Shown: positions 6,199-14,883, counted from the first letter of the stretch. The stretch: 17,317 nt of DNA from UBA6115 sp964534515 (GCA_964534515.1 CAZHPW010000047.1:1-17317), one strand, 5' to 3'. A program made the numbers and translations. The notes: a model not told the origin generated them from the letters alone.

Positions 6199-7518
6199 TT
6201 AGTAGTTGGTCAGGTTGTACATCTCAATGGCGTCATTGGCCAGGTTGGTCAGTTTGGTAACCGCCTCTTCGGGGGACAGGCCCTGCAGGAAGACTTCCTC
6301 AGTCACGTCCTCAACGTACTGGCGCACTTCGGGGAACACGGACAGGAGGGAGCCGACGTATTCGGGGCCGGAGTCATGCAGCTGGTCCAGAGCGGTCTGG
6401 AACTGCGGGTATTTCTCGATGTTGGCCTTGAAGGTCTCGGTCTCATGCGCCTGCATGTTGATGGGGAAGTAGCCGGTGGAAGCGTTCCAGACAGCCTGGT
6501 TTTCGGGGGAAATCATGTACTGGATGAATTCCCAGGAGGCGTCCATCTTCGCTTCGTCGCCGGAGTTGACCATCCACAGCGTGCCGCCGCCGGTGGAGAC
6601 GCCGCCCTTGTCCTCCGCGTTGACATAGGGGAAGTACGCGGTGCCCACTTCAAAGCTGTCGCCCACATTGGCCAGAACGCCGGCCAGGTTGGCGGTGGAG
6701 GCCAGGAAGATGGCAGTCTTGCCGGCTACGAAAGCCGCACGCGCCTGGGACGTGCCGCCGCGCTCAATGTAGTAGGTATAGGGGCTCTTGGCGATTTTTT
6801 CCCACATCTTGAACAGGTCAAGCGCGGCGCCGTTCTCGTCAAAGACAACCTTGGTCGCATAGGACTCACGGCCATTGCCGTTGTCCACATACTGGCGGCC
6901 CATCTTGCCAACCCACTGCTCAAAGAACCAGCCGTAGTTGGAGAAGGCGAAGCCGGCGCGGTCAATCTTGCCCTCGGCGTCATGGGTGGTCAGCTTCTCG
7001 GCGATTTCCAGGATGCCGTCAACCGTGGTGGGGATTTCGGTGATGCCCGCCTCGTCAAAAGCGGTCTTGTTGTAATACATCAGGGGGGTGGAGCAGTTGA
7101 ACGGCATGGAGTTGATGACGCCGCCGATGGTGTAGTAAGCCAGCAGGTTGGGCTCAATCACGGAGGTGTCAAAGCCGGTCTTGTCAATGTAGTTCTGCAC
7201 GGGGACCATCTTGCCGGAGTCAATGATGAAGCGGGAGCCAATTTCATAACTCTGCACGATGTCAAAGGGAAGCGCTTCGCCCATGGCGGTGGCTTTCAGC
7301 TTGTTGATGGCGTCGTCGTACTCGCCCTGGTACTGGGCCTCGACCTCAATCTTGTCCTGGGACGCGTTGAAGGCTTCGGTCATTTTCGCGATGACTTCGG
7401 CGTTGGTGCCGCCCAGGGAATACCAGAAGACCACCTTGGTCTTCCCGCCCTCGGCAAACGCAGTCAGGCCGGTGAGAACCATCATGAGAACCAGGAGGAG
7501 TGAAACCAGTCTTTTCAT
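6199..7518 (-). CDS. carbohydrate ABC transporter substrate-binding protein (UgpB-like)
   Basis: A 439-residue extracytoplasmic binding protein of the family 1 solute-binding fold. It has a signal peptide (positive MKR, hydrophobic core about 4-18) with a type I cleavage site after AFA (22/23) and no lipobox Cys. The mature part starts with the typical VVFWYSLGG. GGGTLWMVN near 310 and the ASTGYFPIN region near 350 resemble glycerol-3-phosphate and oligosaccharide binding proteins such as UgpB. The ligand cannot be fixed from sequence; a sugar or sugar phosphate is likely. It is the last gene of the operon behind two permeases, whereas binding protein genes usually come first. AAAGGAG precedes the ATG, and a short hairpin (7550-7564) lies in the 75-base gap before it. 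Confidence 0.92.
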   Translation of the reverse strand: MKRLVSLLLVLMMVLTGLTAFAEGGKTKVVFWYSLGGTNAEVIAKMTEAFNASQDKIEVEAQYQGEYDDAINKLKATAMGEALPFDIVQSYEIGSRFIIDSGKMVPVQNYIDKTGFDTSVIEPNLLAYYTIGGVINSMPFNCSTPLMYYNKTAFDEAGITEIPTTVDGILEIAEKLTTHDAEGKIDRAGFAFSNYGWFFEQWVGKMGRQYVDNGNGRESYATKVVFDENGAALDLFKMWEKIAKSPYTYYIERGGTSQARAAFVAGKTAIFLASTANLAGVLANVGDSFEVGTAYFPYVNAEDKGGVSTGGGTLWMVNSGDEAKMDASWEFIQYMISPENQAVWNASTGYFPINMQAHETETFKANIEKYPQFQTALDQLHDSGPEYVGSLLSVFPEVRQYVEDVTEEVFLQGLSPEEAVTKLTNLANDAIEMYNLTNY

Positions 7519-7549
7519 AGGATCTCCTTTCAGATTTGGCTATTTTTAT

Positions 7550-7564
7550 CGCCGTCTTGCGGCG
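7550..7564 (-). other. intercistronic hairpin upstream of the binding-protein gene
   Basis: CGCCG/CGGCG pair around a 5-base loop in the 75-base gap between the second permease and the binding-protein gene. On the minus strand it is followed by ATAAAAATAG, not a T-tract, so it is more likely an mRNA-stabilising or processing structure than a terminator. Confidence 0.4.
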
Positions 7565-7593
7565 CTCAGCCCGAAAATAAAGCCGCTTGGGGC

Positions 7594-8433
7594 TTAACCC
7601 TTCACGGCGCCGGCCATCAGGCCGTTAATCAGTTGCTTTTGCATAAAGATGAAGATGGACAGGGAGGGCACCAGGACAACCACAACGCCGGCCATCATCA
7701 GGCCGATTTGCTCAGAGTCGATGTCATACAGTTGAGAAATGCCAATTTGCGCTGTGCGCACGCGATCAGAGTTGGTGACCAGCAGCGGCCAGAGGTACTG
7801 GTTCCACTGCAGCAGGAAGACGTACGCGCCAAGGGCGCCAAGGGCGGGCCTGGCCAGGGGCACCACGATGGAGGCCAGGAATCGCCAGTTGTTGCAGCCG
7901 TCCAGCTTCGCAGCCTCATGCAGTTCCTTGGCAAAGGTCAGGTAGTTTTGGCGCATGAGGAAAATGCCCATGGCGGAGCAGGCATAGGGCAGTATCATCG
8001 CCTTGTAGCTGTCCAGCCACCCCCAGGAGGACACGGTCAGGTAGTTGGCGATGATGGTGGCCTCCCAGGGCACCATCATGGTGGCCAGGATGCACATGAA
8101 GACCAGGTTGCGGCCCCTAAACTGCAGGAAGCTGAAGGCGAAGGCGGCCATGGAGCAGGTGGTCATCTGCAAGAGGGTGACGCTGCCCGCCACGATAAAG
8201 GAGTTTAGTATCTGCTTGGGGATGCCAGTGCGGGTAAAGACATGCAGGTAGGACACAAAGTCCATCCGGGTTGGGATGAGCCTGGAGTACAGTTCGCTGG
8301 CGGGCATGCCGCTCATCATGAAGGTGTATACCAGGGGCAGAATAATCATCAGCACCAGCGGCAGGTTCAGCGCGGCCCGCAGGAGGGAGGACAGTCTGGA
8401 GCGGTGTTTGGCGGCCAATGTGGTGATGCTCAT
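7594..8433 (-). CDS. carbohydrate ABC transporter permease (MalG/UgpE type)
   Basis: A 279-residue inner-membrane permease with about six membrane segments. The first is near 22-41 and there is a large outside loop after it (about 42-78). The EAA loop that docks on the ATPase is ELHEAAKLDGCNNWRFLASI (170-189). The C-terminus QLINGLMAGAVKG is characteristic of the MalG/UgpE side of CUT1 transporters. It partners the other permease encoded just upstream, overlapping it by four bases (ATGA), which implies translational coupling. No ATP-binding subunit is encoded in the operon, so a shared MsmK/UgpC-type ATPase from another locus is expected. Confidence 0.93.
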   Translation of the reverse strand: MSITTLAAKHRSRLSSLLRAALNLPLVLMIILPLVYTFMMSGMPASELYSRLIPTRMDFVSYLHVFTRTGIPKQILNSFIVAGSVTLLQMTTCSMAAFAFSFLQFRGRNLVFMCILATMMVPWEATIIANYLTVSSWGWLDSYKAMILPYACSAMGIFLMRQNYLTFAKELHEAAKLDGCNNWRFLASIVVPLARPALGALGAYVFLLQWNQYLWPLLVTNSDRVRTAQIGISQLYDIDSEQIGLMMAGVVVVLVPSLSIFIFMQKQLINGLMAGAVKG

Positions 8434-9374
8434 TGGTAATGCACGCTCCTTTTCTCAGCCCGGAATTGAATCAGGGTAATAATCATGATGATGACAAACA
8501 GCACGATGGAGCGCGCGGCCGCGGAACCAAAGCGGAAATTGCGGAAGGCGTCCAAGTAGATGGAGTACACAATCACGTTGGTGGTCTCATTGGGGCCGCC
8601 TGAGGTCAACAATCGCACCTGGGTAAAGGACTGGAAGGCGGAAATCACGTTGATGATAATCTGGAAAAATAGCGTGGGGGACAGGCTGGGCAGGGTGATG
8701 TGCCGCTGCTGCTTCCAGTAGCCCGCGCCGTCAATAGCGGCGGATTCGTACAGCTCCTCCGGTATGTTCCGAAGTCCCGCTGAAATAAAGATAAAGTTGA
8801 TGCCGCTTGCCAGCCAGATGGAGATGAAGCAGATGATGGGAAAAGCCCAATTGGGGTCGTTGAGCCAGTTGACCGTGGTGCCAAACAGCCGGTTGACCAG
8901 GCCGATGGAGGGGTGGAAAATCATCTTAAAGCTCATCGCGGCGGCGGCGGATGCGATGGCGATGGGCATGGCGTAAATGGCGGAGGCAAAGGCGCGCCCG
9001 GGGAATTTTTTGGCGGTTAACAGGCTGGTCATCAGCCCAAGAAGCAGGCTGCCAAAGGCTACAAAGAATACAAAGCGCAGGGTGACCCACATGCTGTTGT
9101 AGAAGGATGCCGCGTATTTGCCGGTTAAGATGTCCGCATAATTTTTCAGCCCCACAAACACCTTGGCCTGGCCGTAATTGTTGGTCAGATAGGTGCTTAA
9201 ATAGATGGTTTTAAACAGCGGATAAAACAAGAAGACCCCAAAAACAATCAGCGCCGGCAGCATGAACAGCCAGGGCTCAATCATTTCATAAAAGGTCTTC
9301 TTTTTTGTCTTTTTCTTGATTTTCGGCTGGTATTCGTGCGGATTTCGCGCGTTTACGGCGGGTTTGACGCTCAT
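8430..9374 (-). CDS. carbohydrate ABC transporter permease (MalF/UgpA type)
   Basis: A 314-residue inner-membrane permease with a positively charged cytoplasmic N-terminus (KIKKKTKKKTF, 18-28) and about six membrane segments, the first at 34-52. The EAA loop is ELYESAAIDGAGYWKQQRHI (207-226), and the following TSGGPNETTNVIVYSIY (257-273) is typical of UgpA-type subunits. It is the first gene of the operon. The ATG at 9374 has GGGAGGG about nine bases upstream. A promoter lies about 160 bases before it, in the divergent region shared with the aldo/keto reductase. The length and composition are normal for CUT1 importers. Confidence 0.93.
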   Translation of the reverse strand: MSVKPAVNARNPHEYQPKIKKKTKKKTFYEMIEPWLFMLPALIVFGVFLFYPLFKTIYLSTYLTNNYGQAKVFVGLKNYADILTGKYAASFYNSMWVTLRFVFFVAFGSLLLGLMTSLLTAKKFPGRAFASAIYAMPIAIASAAAAMSFKMIFHPSIGLVNRLFGTTVNWLNDPNWAFPIICFISIWLASGINFIFISAGLRNIPEELYESAAIDGAGYWKQQRHITLPSLSPTLFFQIIINVISAFQSFTQVRLLTSGGPNETTNVIVYSIYLDAFRNFRFGSAAARSIVLFVIIMIITLIQFRAEKRSVHYQ

Positions 9375-9542
9375 AGGCCGCTTCCCTCCCCATCCGTCAA
9401 ATAAAAGGATACAGAGGGTTTGCCGGCAAAAATAATCTTTTTTGTCTTTTCGGCATACTGGGTGCGGCCGGGGATTTTTGTGGTAGATAAACTCACGGAG
9501 AACCTCCCGTCAATCTGCCAGATACATTCGTCTTTTGAAAAC

Positions 9543-9571
9543 ATACTACCATGTATGCCCCCGCGTTTCAA
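9543..9571 (-). promoter_or_regulatory. promoter of the carbohydrate ABC operon
   Basis: On the minus strand TTGAAA (9566-9571), a 17-base spacer and TAGTAT (9543-9548), with an extended -10 TGG directly before it. Transcription would start near 9536, leaving a leader of about 160 bases before the first permease ATG. Confidence 0.65.
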
Positions 9572-9580
9572 GCAAAGGAA

Positions 9581-9618
9581 TTGTAAAGCCCTTGACCGGA
9601 AATTTACAATAATTCCGG
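9581..9618. promoter_or_regulatory. two overlapping dyads upstream of the ABC promoter
   Basis: TTGTAAA (9581-9587) and TTTACAA (9603-9609) form a 7-bp inverted repeat with a 15-base spacer. CCGGAA (9596-9601) and TTCCGG (9613-9618) form a second one overlapping it. Both lie about 45-80 bases upstream of the predicted ABC start site, a normal position for an activator. The binding protein is unknown. Confidence 0.4.
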
Positions 9619-9883
9619 AGAATGGCTGATAGAGAGATGATAACAAGCCCTTGCTGCGTGAAATTATTTTTATGTCCTTATCAAAGACTTGTTTGGTTTT
9701 TATTTGATGTAAAAAGCATTGAAAGGATAGCATTAAAAAGACATCGCATGGCAAAACGCAATCACATCAAGGAAGTGGTGCCTTGCCTCCTGATGTCTTA
9801 TTGGCCTGGTTTCCGGAAGTGTCATTCAGGAAAAGATTATATTCCATATCCATGTACTGAGAAAAAAGATGTACAGAAAGCGC

Positions 9884-9913
9884 TTGACTTTCCCAAAAAA
9901 CGCATGATACAAT
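9884..9913 (+). promoter_or_regulatory. promoter of the aldo/keto reductase gene
   Basis: TTGACT (9884-9889), an 18-base spacer and TACAAT (9908-9913) give a good vegetative promoter with an expected start near 9920, about 35 bases before the ATG at 9955. The LacI-type operator follows immediately. Confidence 0.75.
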
Positions 9914-9926
9914 AACGCTATCAAAA

Positions 9927-9940
9927 TGTAATCGTTTACA
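9927..9940. promoter_or_regulatory. GalR/LacI-family operator
   Basis: TGTAATCGTTTACA matches the GalR-type consensus TGTAANCGNTTACA at every fixed position, including the central CG. It lies at about +7 to +20 from the predicted start site of the aldo/keto reductase promoter, so a bound repressor would block transcription. The LacI-family regulator at 15601-16644 carries the GalR recognition helix and is the obvious candidate to bind it. Confidence 0.75.
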
Positions 9941-9954
9941 AGGGCAGGATTTCG

Positions 9955-10968
9955 ATGAGAAACCACCGTTTTTTCTTACCCGGCAGGTTGGGAGAAGAGC
10001 AAATTGTCCGAAAATCTTTGGGCAATGGTTTTTCCATACCTTTTATTGGTTTTGGTACCTTCTCCGCCCGTCTCACCCCGGCGCAGATGGGTCAAGCTGT
10101 AGAAACCGCCCTGGGTTATGGCTATCGGATGCTGGACTGCGCGGCCATGTATGGCAATGAAGATGTCATCGGCTCAGTGCTAAAGGATGCACAATCAGCC
10201 GGTATACCCCGGGAAGAGCTCTTCATTCTCAGCAAACTACCAAACACAAAACACGGAAAAGGTGTCGAACATCAATTTAGAAAAACGCTGACAGACCTCA
10301 AACTTGATTACCTTGATGCCTATCTTGTTCATTGGCCTGTTCCCAACGCACTCTCCCCGGAGGCTGATAAAGGTATCTATTTGCCTGAATCAAGACCCTA
10401 TGTGCATGAAGAGTTTATGGAAACCTGGCAGGGCTTGGAACAATTGGTCAAAGACGGTTTGGTGCGCTCTATCGGTGTTTCAAATGTTACGCTCAGCAAG
10501 TTAAAACTACTTCTGCGTGATGCCAGTGTTGCCCCTGTCATCAACGAAATGGAGATTCACCCAACCTTCCAGCAGGAGGAATTGTTCTCTTACACCCTGA
10601 GCCACAACATCCTCCCCATTGCGTACAGTCCCATCGGCGCGCCGCACAGACCGGAGAGGAACAAAATGCCTGGTGACCTGGTTGACACAGAGAATGAAAC
10701 CATCAAAGCCATCGCGCAGGCACATGAGATCACCCCTGTTGCCGTCTGCTTGAAATGGGCCGTTCAGCGAGGTCAGGTGCCTGTGCCCTTCACATCAACG
10801 CCCGTAAACATGTTGGCCAATCTTCAGGCTGTCACCTCTGCGCCGTTGAGTGAGGATGAAATGAAAGCCATTAAAGGTGTAGAAGGGAACAACCGCCTCT
10901 CCCGCGGCCAGGCATATTTGTGGCCTGGCGCGGTTTCCTGGCATGAACTGTGGGATGAGAAGGCTTAA
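9955..10968 (+). CDS. aldo/keto reductase
   Basis: A 337-residue cytoplasmic NAD(P)H-dependent oxidoreductase of the aldo/keto reductase TIM-barrel family. The catalytic tetrad is visible: Asp61 and Tyr66 (in LDCAAMYGNE), Lys94 (FILSKLPN) and His126 (YLVHWPVP). VRSIGVSN (170-177) and INEMEIHPTFQQEEL (196-210) are family motifs lining the cofactor site. It resembles the 2,5-diketogluconate reductase/YtbE group, which reduces aldehydes and keto sugars; the actual substrate is open. About 25 residues precede the usual start of the barrel; the ATG at 9955 is supported by AGGA five bases upstream. Promoter and operator precede it directly. A complete LIV-type importer follows after 141 bases, so the enzyme may act on the imported compound. 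Confidence 0.93.
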   Translation: MRNHRFFLPGRLGEEQIVRKSLGNGFSIPFIGFGTFSARLTPAQMGQAVETALGYGYRMLDCAAMYGNEDVIGSVLKDAQSAGIPREELFILSKLPNTKHGKGVEHQFRKTLTDLKLDYLDAYLVHWPVPNALSPEADKGIYLPESRPYVHEEFMETWQGLEQLVKDGLVRSIGVSNVTLSKLKLLLRDASVAPVINEMEIHPTFQQEELFSYTLSHNILPIAYSPIGAPHRPERNKMPGDLVDTENETIKAIAQAHEITPVAVCLKWAVQRGQVPVPFTSTPVNMLANLQAVTSAPLSEDEMKAIKGVEGNNRLSRGQAYLWPGAVSWHELWDEKA

Positions 10969-10983
10969 TCACTTTGTAAATCA

Positions 10984-11026
10984 CGAACACTTAGAAACAA
11001 AGTGTTCGCAGACCGGCGAAGCCGGT
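10984..11026 (+). other. two hairpins between the reductase gene and livJ
   Basis: CGAACACTT (10984-10992) pairs with AAGTGTTCG (11000-11008) around a 7-base loop, and ACCGGC/GCCGGT pair around GAA at 11012-11026. Neither is followed by a T-run, so they may be mRNA processing or attenuation structures rather than terminators. Co-transcription of the reductase gene and liv genes therefore remains possible. Confidence 0.45.
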
Positions 11027-11053
11027 TAAGCATAGTAAAGGAGGGCTGCGCGA

Positions 11054-11067
11054 TTTAAACGATTATC
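11054..11067. promoter_or_regulatory. possible second LacI-type operator upstream of livJ
   Basis: TTTAAACGATTATC agrees with TGTAANCGNTTACA at 9 of 12 fixed positions, including TAA, the central CG and TTA. It lies 43-56 bases before the livJ ATG. No clear promoter accompanies it, so it is only a candidate. Confidence 0.35.
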
Positions 11068-11109
11068 TCGGAATTAACCTGATTAAACTAATAAAAGAAA
11101 GGGAAAATC

Positions 11110-12258
11110 ATGAAAAAATCAATTTTGGCACTGATGTTGGCTTTGTCCCTCCTCCTGTCATTGGGCGTGTCTATTGCCGAAGAGGAGACCATTAAGATCG
11201 GTATGACAACCGTCATCACCGGCGACCGCGCCCTTGAAGGCGAATACGGGAAAAATGCCGCTGCCATCGCGGTTGAGGAGATCAACAACAACGGCGGGGT
11301 CCTTGGCAAGAAGCTTGAGGTCGTCATTGAGGATTCTCTGGGGACTGATGTGGGCGCTGTCAACGCCTATAAAAAACTTGCCGCGGATCCTGATATTGTC
11401 GCCATCATCGGTTCTAACAGCTCCAATGACAACATTGCTATTTCCGCTTCCGTGCTTGAGGCGCAGATTTTGACAACAGCCCAGGGCAGCAGCCCCAAAC
11501 TGACCGACCTGTGCAACAATGAAAACCCCTGGATGTTCCAGCTGCGCACCAGCGACAAAACGCTTTTCGCAGCGCTGACAAAGTTCGCGGTGGAAGAGAA
11601 AGGCTTAAAAACCTTTGCGCTTCTGCACGATACCGAGACCGCTTCCTCCAACCAGGCTCAGCTGTTTGAAGCGGCGCTGGAGACCTATGGCATCAAGCCC
11701 GCTCTGAAGGTGCCTTTTACAACCGGTACCAAGGATTTCTCCTCTCATCTGGCACAAATCCAGAACAGCGGCGCGGACGCCGTTGTGATTGCCTGCTTCC
11801 ATACTGAAGCAGCCATCATCATGCAGCAGATGCGCGCCCTGGGCATGGAACAGCCGGTTTTCGGCTCCAACGCCTTTGGTGATCCTGTGACCATCACGCT
11901 CGCCGGTGACGCCATCAACGGCGCCTACTCCGCCACGTCCTGGGTTCCCACCACCACAACGGAGAAGGGCGCGGCTTTTGCCAAGGAATATGAAACCCGT
12001 TACAATACCCCGGCCGCTTCCTCTGCTTCCCAGATTTATGACCACATCTATGTTCTTGTGGAAGCCATTACCAGGGCTGGAACCACCGAACGCACGGCTG
12101 TGCGTGACGCTATGAACACCATCGCGGATTATCAAGGCGCCATCACGGTCTATGACTGCCGTACCAACGGAGACTGCGGACGCGGCGGGTTGCTGGTTGA
12201 AGTGGTTGACCAGGTTCCCACCATTGTTCAGGCGCTCTTCTCCGAAAAAGTCCTTTAA
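11110..12258 (+). CDS. livJ: LIV-type ABC transporter substrate-binding protein
   Basis: A 382-residue extracytoplasmic binding protein of the periplasmic-binding-protein type 6 (LivJ) fold. The signal peptide has MKK, a Leu-rich core (5-19) and probable type I cleavage after SIA (23/24), with no lipobox Cys. The mature protein starts IKIGMTTVITGDRA, and GEYGKNAAAIAVEEINNNGG (44-63) is the classic first helix of the family. IIGSNSS and TTAQGSSPKLT are in the place of the LivJ loops that hold the amino acid head group. Known relatives bind branched-chain amino acids, but also amides, urea and aromatic acids. Here the LacI-type regulation and sugar-enzyme neighbours make the ligand uncertain. 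GAAAGGG precedes the ATG. Confidence 0.92.
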   Translation: MKKSILALMLALSLLLSLGVSIAEEETIKIGMTTVITGDRALEGEYGKNAAAIAVEEINNNGGVLGKKLEVVIEDSLGTDVGAVNAYKKLAADPDIVAIIGSNSSNDNIAISASVLEAQILTTAQGSSPKLTDLCNNENPWMFQLRTSDKTLFAALTKFAVEEKGLKTFALLHDTETASSNQAQLFEAALETYGIKPALKVPFTTGTKDFSSHLAQIQNSGADAVVIACFHTEAAIIMQQMRALGMEQPVFGSNAFGDPVTITLAGDAINGAYSATSWVPTTTTEKGAAFAKEYETRYNTPAASSASQIYDHIYVLVEAITRAGTTERTAVRDAMNTIADYQGAITVYDCRTNGDCGRGGLLVEVVDQVPTIVQALFSEKVL

Positions 12259-12266
12259 TTCCGACT

Positions 12267-12291
12267 CGGCCGGGGCCCAAAGCCCCGGCCG
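12267..12291 (+). other. GC-rich hairpin between livJ and livH
   Basis: CGGCCGGGGC (12267-12276) and GCCCCGGCCG (12282-12291) make a perfect 10-bp stem with a 5-base loop in the 51-base gap. The sequence after it (GCTTGATTGAGG) is not a T-tract. As between malE and malF, such a structure probably protects the binding-protein part of the mRNA and limits read-through, so more binding protein than permease is made. Confidence 0.75.
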
Positions 12292-12309
12292 GCTTGATTG
12301 AGGTAGGCT

Positions 12310-13176
12310 ATGAACCTTCAACTGCTTATTTCCGGAATATCCATGGGAATCATCTATGGTCTGATTTCCATGGGTATGGTGTTGATTTTCCGTTCCGTGG
12401 GCGTGATGAACTTTGCCCAGGGCGAATTTTTGATGGTGGGCGGGTACTTCACCTACCTGTTTAACCGTCAATTGGGCTTGTCCATCTGGCTGTCAATACC
12501 TTTGGCCGCGGTGCTCATGGGTGCGGTGGGCGTGATTTTTATGCGGACTTCCTATTGGCCGCTGAGAAAAGCCCAGACGCGCGCCATCATTGTCAGCGCA
12601 ATGGGCGCGTCCATCGCGCTTAAAGAAGGCGCCCGGCTGATTTGGGGCAGCATTCCGCTTTCTGTTGACAAGGTTCTGCCGGGCACTTTGCGCATCGGTA
12701 CTGCCGCCACCCAATGGCAGAATGTCGCCATCATCGTCATCGCGGCTTTGATGATGTTCCTGGTTTATGTACTGCTTGAAAAAACCTTCATCGGCCATAT
12801 CATGCAGGCAACTGCCCAGGACCAGTACATGGCCTCGCTGACCGGCATCCCGGTCATCTTCTCCATTGGGATGACCTTTGCCCTCTCCGCGATGATTACC
12901 GGGATTGGCGGGGCGCTCCTGGCGCCGATGTTCTTTCTGACCAACACAATGGGCATGACCTCAGGCGCCAAAGCCTTTGCCGCCATCGTTATCGGTGGGT
13001 TTGGCAGCGTCCCCGGCGCCATCATAGGTGGCCTCATTGTTGGCCTGGTTGAAGCGTTTGGCGGCATGTACATCTCTACAACCTATCAGATGGTGCTCAT
13101 TTATGTGGTGCTGGTCATCATGCTGATGTTCCGTCCCCGCGGTCTTTTCCGTGAGCGGATACAGGAGAAAGCGTGA
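12310..13176 (+). CDS. livH: LIV-type ABC transporter permease LivH
   Basis: A 288-residue inner-membrane protein with about eight membrane segments. GISMGIIYGLISMGMVLIF (9-27) and VGVMNFAQGEFLMVGGYF (30-47) are the LivH signatures. The cytoplasmic ATPase-docking region (QDQYMASLTGIPV) and the ending MLMFRPRGLFRERIQEK are also typical. Length is normal. The start at 12310 has GAGG upstream, after the intercistronic hairpin. It forms a heterodimeric channel with LivM. Its stop overlaps the livM start by four bases (GTGA), showing translational coupling. Confidence 0.95.
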   Translation: MNLQLLISGISMGIIYGLISMGMVLIFRSVGVMNFAQGEFLMVGGYFTYLFNRQLGLSIWLSIPLAAVLMGAVGVIFMRTSYWPLRKAQTRAIIVSAMGASIALKEGARLIWGSIPLSVDKVLPGTLRIGTAATQWQNVAIIVIAALMMFLVYVLLEKTFIGHIMQATAQDQYMASLTGIPVIFSIGMTFALSAMITGIGGALLAPMFFLTNTMGMTSGAKAFAAIVIGGFGSVPGAIIGGLIVGLVEAFGGMYISTTYQMVLIYVVLVIMLMFRPRGLFRERIQEKA

Positions 13177-14115
13177 GTGATATGACGATGACCAAACAAC
13201 GCTTCCCGATTAAAGCAACGGCGCTGGCGCTGGCATTTATTGTTTACGCCATCCTGCCTTTTGGCCTGGATAACTATATGCAGCGCGTCTTTAATGTCAT
13301 GATGATTACCTTCCTATGCGTTTTGAGCGTGTATGTCCTGCTGGGCATGTGTGGCCAGAACTCTTTCGCGCAGGCTGGCCTTTGGGGCGTCGGCGCTTAC
13401 ATGACAGCCAATTTCACGATGAAGCTGGGAATTCCGTCACTTCCCGCGATGCTGCTGAGCATCCTTGGAACGGCACTGCTGGCTTTTTTGCTGGGATTCT
13501 TCTTTTTTAGACTCAGGCAATATTATTTTACTTTCGCGTCTGTCGGTCTCATGACCATATTAAATGGTTTGTTCATGAACTGGGAGCCGGTTACCGGCGG
13601 TGCCATGGGTTACAGCAACATCGCGACCTTTTCCGTGCTTGGCTTTACCGCTGGCAACGAAATCTCGAAGTTCTATGTGATTCTAATCGTATGTGTGCTG
13701 GCGGGTGTCTCCATGTATCTCTTAAGCCGCTCGGCGCTTGGCCGCTCATTCATGGCCATCAGGGATGATGAGATGGCCGCGAATTGCATGGGTGTCAACA
13801 GTTTGTTAACCAAATCCATCGCTTTTGCGATATCTGGAGCATTGTGTGGGGCCGCGGGTTCCCTGTACGCCTTTTTATCAGGCTACCTGAGCTATCAGAG
13901 CTTCACTTACCAACAGTCCACCATGTACCTCATCATGCTCATGCTGGGCGGCACTTATTCCTGGACAGGTTCCATCATTGGAACCATGATTATCTCTCTT
14001 TTACAGGAGTTTGTTCGTCCCCTGCAAAATTTCATGCAACTCATCTATGGCGTTGGCATCATGTTCATGATGGTGTTCCAGCCTGAAGGACTTCTGGGAG
14101 GAGGTAAGAGCCTTT

Positions 14116-14869
<754 letters not shown>

Positions 14870-14883
<14 letters not shown>

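Larger units (their letters stand above)
9375..9954. other. 580-base divergent control region without a convincing gene
   Basis: This gap between the carbohydrate ABC operon (-) and the aldo/keto reductase (+) is clearly more AT-rich than its surroundings. It holds a promoter on each strand, two dyads (9581-9609, 9596-9618) and a LacI-type operator (9927-9940). Two ORFs of 97 and 127 codons can be drawn through it, but they cross the promoters, lack good ribosome binding sites and resemble nothing I know. The stretch 9630-9870 holds nothing I can name. Confidence 0.6.

Noticed and set aside
6376..7503. 375-codon open frame on the plus strand opposite the carbohydrate binding-protein gene
   Set aside because: Shadow of a well supported gene; the Gly/Val/His-rich product has no domain, and the real gene has a signal peptide and family motifs.
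9371..9754. 127-codon minus-strand frame whose stop overlaps the first permease start (ATGA)
   Set aside because: The overlap looks like coupling, but the frame starts at TTG without a ribosome binding site and runs through the predicted ABC promoter; its protein resembles nothing known.
9622..9915. 97-codon plus-strand frame upstream of the aldo/keto reductase gene
   Set aside because: It covers the reductase promoter, has GGAG almost touching the ATG, and shows no recognisable motif. A small unknown protein cannot be fully excluded.
11036..11060. AAGGAGG upstream of livJ as a ribosome binding site of a leader peptide
   Set aside because: No ATG, GTG or TTG follows at a suitable distance in an open frame, and livJ has its own site closer by.
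11605..12471. 288-codon open frame on the minus strand opposite livJ and the start of livH
   Set aside because: It crosses the intercistronic hairpin and two conserved genes, with no recognisable domain.
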